Positions 6,382 through 14,838 are shown, counted from the stretch's first letter. The stretch is DNA of 18,517 nt from Roseburia sp. CAG:309 (GCA_000434115.1 FR894069.1:6720-25236), one strand, 5' to 3'. The notes: generated by a model not told the origin, from the sequence alone. A program made the numbers and translations.

Positions 6382-6921
6382 ATGGTTAATTCAAATTTAC
6401 ACAATATTTTAAACACGGTTTCATTGGAATCGCAATATGATGCGCAGGCGAAAAAAGTGCTGGCACAGAAGATTGTTCTGGCGTATATTATGAAAAATAC
6501 ACTGGAGGATTTTAAGGATATGAATCCGCAGGAAATCATGCCGTACATTGAGGGAGAGCCGATGATCGGGATTTCCAATGATCTTGCAGAATACGACGAA
6601 CAGCATGAATTGCACCGATTTTTGGGGGCTTTGTTCTCAAAAGGCTTGACAAGCGAAGAACGACTTAGTATCATGGAAGAAGAATATCATATTCCAAGCC
6701 GAGTTTTGGGAAAGGAAGTGGAAACCATGTGTAATTTAAGTCAGGGAATTAAAGAAGATGCGCTTGCCGAAGGCCGTGAAGCAGGAATTGCCGAAGGCCG
6801 TGAAGCAAATCTTCTTGAACAAATTTCCAAAAAACTTGCCAAAGGGAAATCGCTTTCGCAGATTGCAGATGAGTGCGAAGAGACAGAAGAACGAATTCGG
6901 GAATTGATGAAAAAACTGTAA
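6382..6921 (+). CDS. Rpn/PD-(D/E)XK transposase-family protein lacking its nuclease core
   Basis: 179 residues; AGGAGGG (6370-6376) fixes the ATG at 6382. The N-terminal 60 residues (TVSLESQYDAQAKKVLAQK, then YIEGEP) and the segment from about 72 onward (HELHRFLGALFSKGLTSEER, VLGKEVETMCNLSQGIKEDA) correspond to the two ends of the PD-(D/E)XK nuclease family transposase proteins (PF12784-like), usually 300 or more residues. The region between, which normally holds the catalytic Asp and the Glu-x-Gln motif, is missing at about residues 61-70 with the frame kept. The C-terminus has two AEGREA repeats and a coiled, charged tail. It probably cannot cut DNA, but might survive as a dominant or regulatory fragment. 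25 bases separate it from the AAA+ gene, so it may be first in that operon. Confidence 0.7.
   Translation: MVNSNLHNILNTVSLESQYDAQAKKVLAQKIVLAYIMKNTLEDFKDMNPQEIMPYIEGEPMIGISNDLAEYDEQHELHRFLGALFSKGLTSEERLSIMEEEYHIPSRVLGKEVETMCNLSQGIKEDALAEGREAGIAEGREANLLEQISKKLAKGKSLSQIADECEETEERIRELMKKL
6764..6807 (+). repeat. 20-bp direct repeat, period 24 bp, inside the Rpn-type gene
   Basis: TTGCCGAAGGCCGTGAAGCA occurs identically at 6764-6783 and 6788-6807. The 24-bp period equals eight codons, so copy-number change would keep the frame. It encodes the AEGREA-type repeats common at the C-terminus of this family. Confidence 0.85.
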
Positions 6922-6946
6922 GGATACAACTGAGAGGAGAACAAAC

Positions 6947-8434
6947 ATGCCTGTTTTTGATTTTACCCACACGCCGGATGCCGGAAAAGCACCGGAATGT
7001 ACATATACAATATTTCAGTCCAATGAGAAAAATCCGACGGTGGATAGTCCACTCATGGTTTTAGAAACTTTGGAGGAAGGAAGCTGTCATCATCCGATCG
7101 GATTGATTACGAATCCTGTCAAAAAGACAGCATTTGAATATCAGGGAAAAAATGGTACCGTAAGTGCCAACATACTTCGCATGGACGCACGTTTTACCGG
7201 GCTTTTCAAGTGGCTGGGGGAAAACCACATCAAAGTGCGCCTTTCCGGCGAAAATACAGCTGAGGGGTATGCGGTTTATAAAGTGCGTGAAGTCAGCTTT
7301 GGCGGAGGGACAAAACTTTCTGCCGAAGACGGCTTTTTGCAGTTTATGATCGGACGGCTTCTTGCCAGTGACGCACCGGAGATCGATGAACTTGAGGAAG
7401 AAGATGAAGACGGCGATAATATGAAACTGACAAGCCTTCAGAGTATCGTCGATTTTATGAATTGTGCAGGAAGAACCCTGCCGGACAATGTGCGGCTTTG
7501 GGCGCGACGGAATCTCGCCGTGGCACGATCAAGCGAAGTGACAGCGGAAGAAAAGAGACATGCCCAGAGAGCACTTTCCATGATGATGAACATTCAGTGG
7601 AAGAGCAATTATTTTGAATCCATTGATCCCGATGAGGCGAGACGAATCCTGGATGAGGAATTGTACGGGATGGAATCCGTGAAACAACGTATTATCGAGA
7701 CGATCATTCAGATCAATCGTACACATACACTGCCGGCGTATGGTATTTTGCTTTGTGGCCCGGCGGGTACCGGAAAATCGCAGATTGCGTATGCGGTGGC
7801 ACGCATTTTGCGGCTGCCATGGACGACACTGGATATGAGTTCGATCAATGATCCGGAGCAGCTTACCGGAAGTTCACGTATTTATGCGAATGCAAAAGCA
7901 GGTATTATCATGGAAGCCTTTGCAATGGCAGAATCTTCCAATCTTGTATTTATTATCAACGAGCTGGATAAGGCAAATTCCGGAAAGGGAAATGGAAATC
8001 CGGCGGATGTGCTTTTGACCTTATTGGACAATCTTGGATTTACGGACAATTACATCGAATGCCGTATTCCGACGGTAGGGGTGTATCCGATCGCAACGGC
8101 AAATGACAAGGAAAATATCAGCGCGCCATTGATGTCGCGTTTTGCAGTCATTGATATACCGGATTACACTTTGGACGAAAAGAAAACCATATTTTCCCAG
8201 TTTGCGCTTCCGAAAGTGCTGAAACATATGAGTATGCAGAAAGAAGAATGTATTGTCGGCGAGGATGCCCTCGATGCCATTATGGAAAAATACAAAGGAA
8301 CGACGGGAATCCGTCCGCTGGAGCAGGCAGCAGAACATCTTGCGGCACATGCGTTGTATCAGATTGAAGCAAATCATGTGGAAAAGGTAGAATATACAGC
8401 GGCGATGGTAAAAGAACTGCTGGACATTGAATAA
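6947..8434 (+). CDS. Lon-like AAA+ ATPase without protease domain
   Basis: 495 residues; GAGAGGAG (6931-6938) lies 8 bases before the ATG. Residues 1-140 form an N-terminal domain I do not recognise. An acidic linker (about 148-158) and a helical region (160-235) follow, then an AAA+ module whose order and wording resemble Lon: LDEELYGMESVKQRIIE (235-251), Walker A GPAGTGKS (271-278), LTGSSRIYANAKAGII (306-321), Walker B region VFIINELDKA (334-343), sensor-1 TAND (384-387), Arg398 as arginine finger candidate, and sensor-2 GIRPLE (454-459). Lon reads hhhhDEIDK at Walker B; here Asn338 replaces the Asp, while Glu339 is kept. The protein ends where Lon's Ser-Lys protease domain would begin. It is 17 bases upstream of sbcD, so a role with the SbcCD nuclease is inferred. 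Confidence 0.8.
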   Translation: MPVFDFTHTPDAGKAPECTYTIFQSNEKNPTVDSPLMVLETLEEGSCHHPIGLITNPVKKTAFEYQGKNGTVSANILRMDARFTGLFKWLGENHIKVRLSGENTAEGYAVYKVREVSFGGGTKLSAEDGFLQFMIGRLLASDAPEIDELEEEDEDGDNMKLTSLQSIVDFMNCAGRTLPDNVRLWARRNLAVARSSEVTAEEKRHAQRALSMMMNIQWKSNYFESIDPDEARRILDEELYGMESVKQRIIETIIQINRTHTLPAYGILLCGPAGTGKSQIAYAVARILRLPWTTLDMSSINDPEQLTGSSRIYANAKAGIIMEAFAMAESSNLVFIINELDKANSGKGNGNPADVLLTLLDNLGFTDNYIECRIPTVGVYPIATANDKENISAPLMSRFAVIDIPDYTLDEKKTIFSQFALPKVLKHMSMQKEECIVGEDALDAIMEKYKGTTGIRPLEQAAEHLAAHALYQIEANHVEKVEYTAAMVKELLDIE

Positions 8435-8451
8435 ATAGGGGGAGGATGCCG

Positions 8452-9582
8452 ATGCGGTTGCTGCATTTGTCGGATCTTCATCTCGGAAAACGTGTGAATG
8501 AATTTTCGATGATAGAGGATCAGCGTTACATATTGAGGAAAGTGTTGGAGATTATCGACAAAGAAAAGCCGGATGGCGTGATGATCGCAGGAGATATTTA
8601 TGATAAATCTGCGCCCAATGAAGAGGCAGTGAAACTTCTTGACAGATTTTTGTCGAGCCTTGCCAGCCGGAAGCAGCGGGTGTTTATCATTAGTGGAAAT
8701 CATGATTCTGCCGTTAAACTGGCATTTGCGTCGGATCTGATCGACCACAGCGGCATACATTTTTCGCCTGTATACGAGGGTAGGATTGAACCATTCAAAC
8801 TGGAAAACAATGGAAATGAAATTTGCATCTATATGCTCCCTTTTGTTCGCCCCATCACGGTAAAATCTATATTTCCAGAGGAAGCCGAGACGATAAAAAA
8901 TTATTCGGATGCTTGTCAAGCAGCAATCCGACATATGGACATTGATAAAACAAAATGCAATATTTTGATCGCGCATCAATTTGTGACAGGGGCTTCCCGT
9001 TCGGATTCGGAGGAAATGATTGGAGGGCTTGATAATGTTGATGTCTCAGTATTTGACGATTTTGACTATGTTGCTCTGGGGCATATACACAGACCGCAGA
9101 GCGTGGGACGGGACACGGTTCGATACAGCGGAACACCGCTCAAATACTCATTTTCTGAGGTACATCACCATAAATCCGTGACAATTTTAGACATCGAAGG
9201 GAAAAAAATTACGATACGGACGGCTCCGTTGATTCCCAAATACGATATGAGAGAGATCGGAGGAACATTTGAAAATTTGACAAAGGAATCTTTTTATCAG
9301 AACCAGAAGACGGACGATTATCTTCACATCACATTGAACGACGAGGAAGATATTCCGGATGCGATGGGAAAACTTCGCAAAATTTATCCCAATCTTATGA
9401 AATTAAGTTATGATAATACACGGACGAGAAAAGATCAGCTTGTGGAAAAAGGAGCAGATGTGGAGCATAAACTGCCGATTGAATTGTTTGAAGAATTGTA
9501 CGAGATGCAGAATAATCAGCCAATGAATGAAGAGCAGTGCGCATTTGTGCAGGATATGATGAAAACCGTGTGGAAGGAGTGA
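8452..9582 (+). CDS. sbcD: Exonuclease SbcCD, nuclease subunit SbcD
   Basis: 376 residues. GGGGGAGG (8438-8445) abuts an ATG at 8446, too close to use, and is 6 bases from the ATG at 8452, which I take as the start. Metallophosphoesterase motifs of Mre11/SbcD are all present: DLHLGKR (8-14), GDIYD (47-51), GNHD (82-85), His175 in IAHQF, and GHIH (210-213), followed by the YSGTPLKYSF segment. SbcD supplies the Mn-dependent 3'-5' exonuclease and endonuclease that opens hairpins and DNA ends blocked by protein, working with the SbcC ATPase. Its stop overlaps the sbcC ribosome site (GGAAGGAG), so the two are translationally close. Confidence 0.95.
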   Translation: MRLLHLSDLHLGKRVNEFSMIEDQRYILRKVLEIIDKEKPDGVMIAGDIYDKSAPNEEAVKLLDRFLSSLASRKQRVFIISGNHDSAVKLAFASDLIDHSGIHFSPVYEGRIEPFKLENNGNEICIYMLPFVRPITVKSIFPEEAETIKNYSDACQAAIRHMDIDKTKCNILIAHQFVTGASRSDSEEMIGGLDNVDVSVFDDFDYVALGHIHRPQSVGRDTVRYSGTPLKYSFSEVHHHKSVTILDIEGKKITIRTAPLIPKYDMREIGGTFENLTKESFYQNQKTDDYLHITLNDEEDIPDAMGKLRKIYPNLMKLSYDNTRTRKDQLVEKGADVEHKLPIELFEELYEMQNNQPMNEEQCAFVQDMMKTVWKE

Positions 9583-9586
9583 GGAT

Positions 9587-12349
9587 ATGAGACCGTTACA
9601 TCTGACAATGACAGCATTTGGGCCATATGCGGATACGAAAAAACTGGATATGGAAAAATTAGGAAAAGCAGGTCTTTATCTGATCACGGGAGATACGGGA
9701 GCGGGAAAGACGACCGTATTTGATGCCATCTGCTACGCGCTGTATGGACGGCCAAGTGGGGAAAACCGCGAAGAATGGATGCTTCGTTCCACGTATGCGG
9801 ACAGTGACACCAAAACCGAGGTGCGTCTGTCTTTTTCCCACCGCGGACAGACCTATGAGGTGGCAAGAAATCCGGAGTATGAGCGGAAAAAACAGCGCGG
9901 AGAGGGATTGACAATCGAAAAAGCAAATGCCGAACTGTATCTGCCCGATGGTGTAGTCATATCCGGCAAAAAAGAAGTGACAAGTGCGGTGGAAGAGCTG
10001 CTGGGGGTAGACAGAGAACAGTTTACCCAGATCGCGATGCTCGCACAGGGGGACTTTTTAAAACTTCTGATCGCACCTACTTCAGAACGACAGGAGATAT
10101 TCCGCCGTTTGTTTCAGACAGAACGTTTTCTGAACCTGCAAAAGAAACTGGCAGGAGAGGCGAGAGAATTGTATGGGCATTGTCAGGATCTTAGAAAGAG
10201 CATGGAGCAGTACATTCAGGGAATTTTATGTGAAGAAGAAAATGTGCTGTTTTTAGAAGTAGAAAAAGCGAAAAAGAAAGAACTTCCGATTGAAAAAGTG
10301 TTGGAAATACTGGCTGAATTAGAACGGGAAGATGTCGTAAAAGCTCAAAAAATACAGGAAAATGAGACGCAAATAGACGAAGAATTAGAAAAAATAAACG
10401 CAAATATCGGTCAGGCAGAACAGATCGAAAAAATGCAACGGGAATTACAGGAGTCACAGGAGCAGATCCCGAAACTTTGTGAAGAAAGAGAACTTGCAAA
10501 GGAACAGCGCGAGCAGGCAAAGAAGGAACAGGAGGGGATCGAAGAACTTCTGCGTCAGGCGGCAGAAATTCATCTGGAACTTTCTAAGTATGAAAAAGTG
10601 GAAAAACTCGATCAGATGATCCGAGAGGCAGAGCATTGTGTACGGCAAAATGAGATCCAATTATTGGAAAAAGAAGAACGCATTCAACATTTGGAAATAG
10701 AACTTGAAAAATACAAAACAGAGTTACAGAGTCTCACGGATACAGGGGAATTGCGCGAAAAATTACGACATGAACTAGAACGATTAGACGATAAAATACA
10801 AAAAATTCAGCAGATCAAAGCCAGACAGCGTGATCTTGCGGAACGTAAAAAAGAAGCAGAAAAAGCCCAGAAGGAATATCTTGCTGCGGATGAAGTATAT
10901 AAGAAGAAAAAGCAGGTATATGAGGTGATGGATCAGGCGTATCGTGACGGACAGGCAGGCATATTGGCAAGTCGTCTCACGGAAGGGGTGCCATGCCCGG
11001 TCTGTGGTTCATTGGAACACCCGAAACTGGCAGAAATTTCCAATGAGGTGCCGCGTGAGGACGAGCTGGAAAAGGCTAAAATGACATATGAGCAGGCGCA
11101 TGAGAACGTAAATGAAAAGGCAAAGAAGGCAAGTGTTTGTTGTGCGGAAGCCACCGAGGCCGAACGTTATCTGAAAGAGGAGCTTTCTCAGCTGCTTGGT
11201 GAAGTGACGGACGCGCCGGAACGGATCAAGGCATTGGAAGAAGAGACAAAAGAAAACCTTCTGCAAAGACAGAAACAACTGGCAGAAGAAGAGAAGAAAA
11301 TCGAGAGAAAGATTTGGCTGGAGAAAAAGATTCCGGAAGAGGAAGCGGCATGTGGTTCCGAAAAACAAAGCCGTGAAGAACTTCTGGCGGTTCGGATCAA
11401 AGCTGCGGAAACGATGGAAAATGCGAAAAAGCAGAAGCAGGAAACTGCCGCAGATCTGCATTTTTCCGGATACCGGGAAGCGGAGGAAAAGGAACAGTCG
11501 ATACGAAGGACAGTAAAAGAAAAACAGGAAAAATTTGTCAGAGCCGACAAGGCGTATCAGGAAAAAAGCAAGGCGGTTTCTTCAATGGAAGGTACGATCG
11601 AGGGACTTCAAAAAGCAATGAAAACCGCAGAGAAATTAGACCTGGAGACGCTTTTGGAGCGACAGCGGAGTTTGGTGGGCGAACGAAGCATTTTGAGTGA
11701 AAAAATAAAGGAAATTCATACGCGTAAAAAAACGAACGCAGACATACAGGAAAATATTGGAAGAAACGCGGGCGAACTTTCGGAAAAAGAGAAAAAATAT
11801 GCGTGGGTCAATGCGCTTGCAGCGACGGCAAACGGAACATTGGCGGCAAAAGACAAGATCAGTTTGGAAACGTATGTGCAGATGACGTATTTTGACCGGA
11901 TCATTACCCGCGCGAATCTGCGGTTTATGAAAATGTCCGATGGACAATACGAGCTGGAACGCGTGAGAGAAGCGCATAATAAGCGGAGCCAGAGCGGGCT
12001 GGAGCTGTGCGTCATTGACCATTATAACGGCACGCGGCGAAGCGTCAAGTCACTTTCCGGCGGCGAGTCCTTTATGGCATCGCTGTCACTGGCTCTGGGA
12101 CTTTCCGATGAGGTGCAGGAGTCGGCGGGCGGGATCCAGATCGACACGATGTTTGTTGATGAGGGATTTGGTTCGCTGGATACGGAGAAGACACTTCCGC
12201 TTGCGTACAAGGCATTGGTTGGGATTACTGAAGGACAGAAACTGGTCGGTATCATTTCCCATGTGTCGGAATTGAAGGAAAAAATTGACAAACAGATTGT
12301 CGTTACGAAAGATACGACAGGGCGCAGTAACGTCTGTATCCGGGTGTAA
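9587..12349 (+). CDS. sbcC: Exonuclease SbcCD, SMC-like ATPase subunit SbcC
   Basis: 920 residues, somewhat shorter than E. coli SbcC (about 1,050). N-terminal Walker A GDTGAGKT (35-42) and LAQGDFLKLLIAPTSERQEI form the head. Long Glu/Lys-rich coiled coils run from about 190 to 460 and 490 to 760. The zinc hook CPVC is at 470-473 at their tip. The C-terminal head carries the ABC signature SLSGGES (822-828) and Walker B with Asp858-Glu859 (FVDEGFGSLD). ATP-driven opening and closing of the heads controls the SbcD nuclease; the hook joins two arms. All key residues are intact. The gene starts 4 bases after sbcD and ends 12 bases from a convergent permease gene, with no hairpin terminator between them. 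Confidence 0.95.
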   Translation: MRPLHLTMTAFGPYADTKKLDMEKLGKAGLYLITGDTGAGKTTVFDAICYALYGRPSGENREEWMLRSTYADSDTKTEVRLSFSHRGQTYEVARNPEYERKKQRGEGLTIEKANAELYLPDGVVISGKKEVTSAVEELLGVDREQFTQIAMLAQGDFLKLLIAPTSERQEIFRRLFQTERFLNLQKKLAGEARELYGHCQDLRKSMEQYIQGILCEEENVLFLEVEKAKKKELPIEKVLEILAELEREDVVKAQKIQENETQIDEELEKINANIGQAEQIEKMQRELQESQEQIPKLCEERELAKEQREQAKKEQEGIEELLRQAAEIHLELSKYEKVEKLDQMIREAEHCVRQNEIQLLEKEERIQHLEIELEKYKTELQSLTDTGELREKLRHELERLDDKIQKIQQIKARQRDLAERKKEAEKAQKEYLAADEVYKKKKQVYEVMDQAYRDGQAGILASRLTEGVPCPVCGSLEHPKLAEISNEVPREDELEKAKMTYEQAHENVNEKAKKASVCCAEATEAERYLKEELSQLLGEVTDAPERIKALEEETKENLLQRQKQLAEEEKKIERKIWLEKKIPEEEAACGSEKQSREELLAVRIKAAETMENAKKQKQETAADLHFSGYREAEEKEQSIRRTVKEKQEKFVRADKAYQEKSKAVSSMEGTIEGLQKAMKTAEKLDLETLLERQRSLVGERSILSEKIKEIHTRKKTNADIQENIGRNAGELSEKEKKYAWVNALAATANGTLAAKDKISLETYVQMTYFDRIITRANLRFMKMSDGQYELERVREAHNKRSQSGLELCVIDHYNGTRRSVKSLSGGESFMASLSLALGLSDEVQESAGGIQIDTMFVDEGFGSLDTEKTLPLAYKALVGITEGQKLVGIISHVSELKEKIDKQIVVTKDTTGRSNVCIRV

Positions 12350-12361
12350 ATATGCAGCGGA

Positions 12362-13489
12362 TCAAACTTTCAGTATAAAAGCAAGACTCATTAAAAGTGC
12401 TAGAAATACGAGGCTGTTTATTGTGAAATACAAAAGATAAGCACTTTTCTTTTCAGGCATTTCTCTGGCTAAAAATTTAAAGGAGATCAGACTTGCCATG
12501 GAGGCAATCAGTGTGCCAAGACCGCCGAGATTTACACCGATGATCAAGTGTGTATAGCGGTCAGTAAATCCGGATAAAAGGATGGCGGCCGGTACATTGC
12601 TCATAAACTGGCTTGCGAGGATGGCAGTAAGCATTTCGTGACCATCAATGATTTTCACAAGAGCATCATGAAAAGCAGGGATCCGCCCTATATTTCCGAT
12701 GAAGATAAATAGGGCGACAAATGTCAGAAGAAGGGAATAATCCACTTTTTTTAAGATGCGGTGGTTATAGATAAGGATACTGATAAGTACGGTCAAAAGG
12801 GAAATTGTCCACGGAATTACATGAAGCACTGTCAAAAGGCAGACCATAAAAAGCAGGGAAAAAAATATTATGGAAAAAGTGTTTTGAATGGAGACTTTCT
12901 CCTTAAAATTTACTCGGATCCTGCCTGTTTCCCGGCGGCATATCATAACAATCCATGTACACAGCAAGATAAGAGAGAACAGAGTAAATGGCAGCATAAG
13001 CAGAATAAACGAACCGATGCTGCTTTCCGATTTCCCGTAGAGGTATAGATTTTGCGGATTACCAAGTGGAGTCAGCATGCTCCCAAGATTTGCAGCGATT
13101 GTTTGCAGTGCAATGGCAGGGATCAGCCATTTTTTCTGCTCCGAGCCAAGCATATGAAATACAATAATTGCCAGGGGGACAAACGTGATCAATGCGACAT
13201 CATTGGTGATGAGCATACTGCAAAAAAAGCACAAAAATACAAGGACAAATAGAATCTGCCGTACATTTTTTACACATTCCAGTATAGATTGTGCTATTAA
13301 GGCAAATAATCCATTTTCCTGAAAACCTGCCATGATAGCCATCAGACAGAATAAGATGGCCAATGTGCGGAAATCGATATAATCTATGTAAGCTGCATCC
13401 GGTGGAACGAGAAAAAGTGACAGTATTGCGAGAATACTAGAAATGCAAAGTACGGTTTCTATTTTAATAAAGTTTTTTATCTGCTGCAT
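12362..13489 (-). CDS. SLC13/CitM-ArsB-like anion permease
   Basis: 375 residues with about ten to twelve hydrophobic segments. I prefer the ATG at 13489: AGGAAAGGAA lies 9 bases upstream, while the in-frame ATG at 13528 falls within the -10 box and has no ribosome site. Family markers of the ion-transporter superfamily (SLC13, CitMHS, ArsB, NhaD) are the paired re-entrant-loop motifs: SMLITNDVALITFVPLAI with ANLGSMLTPLGNPQNLYLYG in the first half, and SQFMSNVPAAILLSGF with GVNLGGLGTL in the second. Substrates in the family include dicarboxylates, citrate, sulfate and arsenite; the SNVPA and GNPQNL forms are common in uncharacterised Firmicutes permeases, so I leave the substrate open. It is monocistronic and divergent from the leucine-rich gene. 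Confidence 0.85.
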   Translation of the reverse strand: MQQIKNFIKIETVLCISSILAILSLFLVPPDAAYIDYIDFRTLAILFCLMAIMAGFQENGLFALIAQSILECVKNVRQILFVLVFLCFFCSMLITNDVALITFVPLAIIVFHMLGSEQKKWLIPAIALQTIAANLGSMLTPLGNPQNLYLYGKSESSIGSFILLMLPFTLFSLILLCTWIVMICRRETGRIRVNFKEKVSIQNTFSIIFFSLLFMVCLLTVLHVIPWTISLLTVLISILIYNHRILKKVDYSLLLTFVALFIFIGNIGRIPAFHDALVKIIDGHEMLTAILASQFMSNVPAAILLSGFTDRYTHLIIGVNLGGLGTLIASMASLISFKFLAREMPEKKSAYLLYFTINSLVFLALLMSLAFILKV

Positions 13490-13526
13490 CCGATGATGTT
13501 CCTTTCCTAAATCATAGTGTATCCCC

Positions 13527-13555
13527 ATTATAAAGGAAGACTAGACAAAAATCAA
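13527..13555 (-). promoter_or_regulatory. Promoter of the SLC13-like permease
   Basis: On the minus strand TTGATT (13550-13555) and TATAAT (13527-13532) are 17 bases apart. The -10 box overlaps an ATG at 13528, so transcription must begin downstream of that codon; this decides for the start at 13489. Confidence 0.78.
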
Positions 13556-13578
13556 ATTATTTTACAAGTTATTTATAA

Positions 13579-13607
13579 TTGCGTTAGAAATACACATGTG
13601 CTATACT
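13579..13607 (+). promoter_or_regulatory. Promoter of the leucine-rich protein gene
   Basis: TTGCGT (13579-13584) and TATACT (13602-13607) with 17-base spacing. It is back to back with the permease promoter; the two -35 boxes are 23 bases apart. Confidence 0.6.
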
Positions 13608-13666
13608 AAGATTATCAGAATTACTGTAAAATATTTACATAAAAACGGAGAAAACGAAGGTTTTCT

Positions 13667-14405
13667 ATGAAAGGGATTAAGATTATTTTGACAGCTATAT
13701 TTACTGTCATCTGTATGACACTGCTGTTGCCGGCACCTTGTGCAGAGGCGCAGGAGACAGAGATAACGATCTGCGCCATAGAAGAAAGATGGCAGTCGTT
13801 CCAGGTGTGGAATGATTTTGCGGCTTCCGATGTGGCGAAATCCTACACGTTGCCGGAGGAAAGCATACAAATTTGAGGATGCTACGCTCGTTTCCGATAA
13901 GGGAGACAAAAGTACACTGATCTTATATCCGCTGGGCAAAGCGGACGATACGTATCAGGTGCCGGAGAGTGTGACAACCATTTACCAGTGGGCATTTTGT
14001 GATGTCGGACTGCTGAAACACCCGTATCTGCCATCCAAACTGAATAAGATAGAGAAAGAAGCCTTTTACATCTGTGATGGGCCGGAAGATTTGATCCTTC
14101 CGGAAAGTCTCACGCAATTGGAACCGTATAGTCTGTCGAACTGCCAGATTGAAAATGTCGTGCTTCCATCGACGATGCAGGACGACTGGTTTATTCTCTG
14201 CAACACGTATGGCTGGTATAGCGGAAAACCGTATTTGCCGGGAGTTGTCAGAAATTTTGATACAATGCCGTATGGAATGCGTGAGGGAAGAGATTATACG
14301 ATTCAGTACAAGAACAATGCAGAGCCGGGGACAGCGACTGCTACGGTTCAGGGAATGGGTATCATTGAAGGAAAATGGGCATCATTGAAAAAGAAAGTAA
14401 AATAA
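13667..14405 (+). pseudogene. Frameshifted secreted BspA-like leucine-rich repeat protein
   Basis: The ATG at 13667 has GAAGG 6 bases upstream and encodes a clear signal peptide (MKGIKIILTAIFTVICMTLL, then PAPCAEAQ, cleavage likely after AEA). The first frame ends at TGA 13874 after KSYTLPEESIQI. A second frame, +1, continues from about 13850 to TAA 14405 with LRR_5-type repeats: VPESVTTIYQWAFCDVG, LPSKLNKIEKEAFYIC and LPESLTQLEPYSLSNC, and ends with YTIQYKNNAEPGTATATV, as in the Ig-like tails of Lachnospiraceae surface proteins. No anchor motif is visible. One gene disrupted by a frameshift or small deletion near 13850-13874 is the simplest reading. It would have been a secreted adhesin-like protein. 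Confidence 0.7.
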
Positions 14406-14434
14406 CAAAGCATTGTACTGGCAGGAAGGATGCG

Positions 14435-14463
14435 TTGACAGTCACCCCCTTTTTTGATAAAAT
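14435..14463 (+). promoter_or_regulatory. Consensus promoter of the hipBA-like operon
   Basis: TTGACA (14435-14440), 17 bases, TAAAAT (14458-14463). The -10 box runs into a 32-bp perfect palindrome that would cover the transcription start. The start codon is about 95 bases further on. Confidence 0.78.
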
Positions 14464-14493
14464 AAGAACGGATAATATATTATCCGTTCTTAT
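14462..14493. promoter_or_regulatory. 32-bp perfect palindrome (candidate HipB-type operator)
   Basis: Each half is ATAAGAACGGATAATA and its exact complement, centred between 14477 and 14478. It overlaps the -10 box and start site of the promoter. A helix-turn-helix gene follows, so an autoregulatory operator is likely. In RNA it would form a 14-16-bp hairpin, but no U-tract follows, so a terminator is less likely. Confidence 0.65.
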
Positions 14494-14559
14494 GCTTTGT
14501 CAAGGAAAAAAACAGTAAAAATCAGCAAAATTATGTAAAATGATAAGGGGGGTTATCCG

Positions 14560-14838
14560 ATGGAACCGATGGTATGGGAAACGGCAGAGGAGATGAACCG
14601 GAAACTGGCGCAGAGAATGAAAGTGATTCGAAAGAGACGTTCGATCTCACAGCGAAATCTCGCGGACGAAAGTGGCGTAAGTTACGGTTCGATTAAACGC
14701 TTTGAGTCAACGGGCAAAATTTCGCTGCTGTCATTGACAAAAATTGCGATGGCATTAGGGGTAGCAAATGAAATACAATCCTTGTTTACGGAGGTCCCGT
14801 ATCGGAGCATAGAGGAGGTCATCCATGAAGCCGAATAA
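14560..14838 (+). CDS. XRE-family regulator, HipB-like antitoxin
   Basis: 92 residues; AGGGGGGTT (14545-14553) precedes the ATG by about 6 bases. A single helix-turn-helix domain spans about residues 17-70: LAQRMKVIRKRRSISQRNLA, ESGVSYGSIKRFE, then ISLLSLTKIAMALGV. Size and position directly before a HipA-like kinase are those of HipB, the antitoxin that binds HipA and represses their shared operon. The last 14 bases overlap the kinase start, and the GAGGAGG ribosome site for the kinase is inside this gene, a usual sign of translational coupling. The palindrome at 14462-14493 is its likely target. Confidence 0.85.
   Translation: MEPMVWETAEEMNRKLAQRMKVIRKRRSISQRNLADESGVSYGSIKRFESTGKISLLSLTKIAMALGVANEIQSLFTEVPYRSIEEVIHEAE

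Noticed and set aside
8446..8451. Upstream ATG as sbcD start
   Set aside because: It touches the GGGGGAGG ribosome site with no spacing; the ATG at 8452 is 6 bases away and begins the usual MRLLHLSDLHLG.
10191..12291. Long minus-strand open frames inside sbcC
   Set aside because: Low-complexity Phe/Leu/Ser/Cys translations antisense to Glu/Lys-rich coiled coil; no ribosome sites or domains.
12761..13252. Plus-strand open frames opposite the permease gene
   Set aside because: Antisense to clear membrane helices, with polar, biased composition and no start signals.
14462..14493. Palindrome as an intrinsic terminator of the leucine-rich gene
   Set aside because: No T-tract follows on the plus strand, and it overlaps a consensus promoter, so an operator is more likely.
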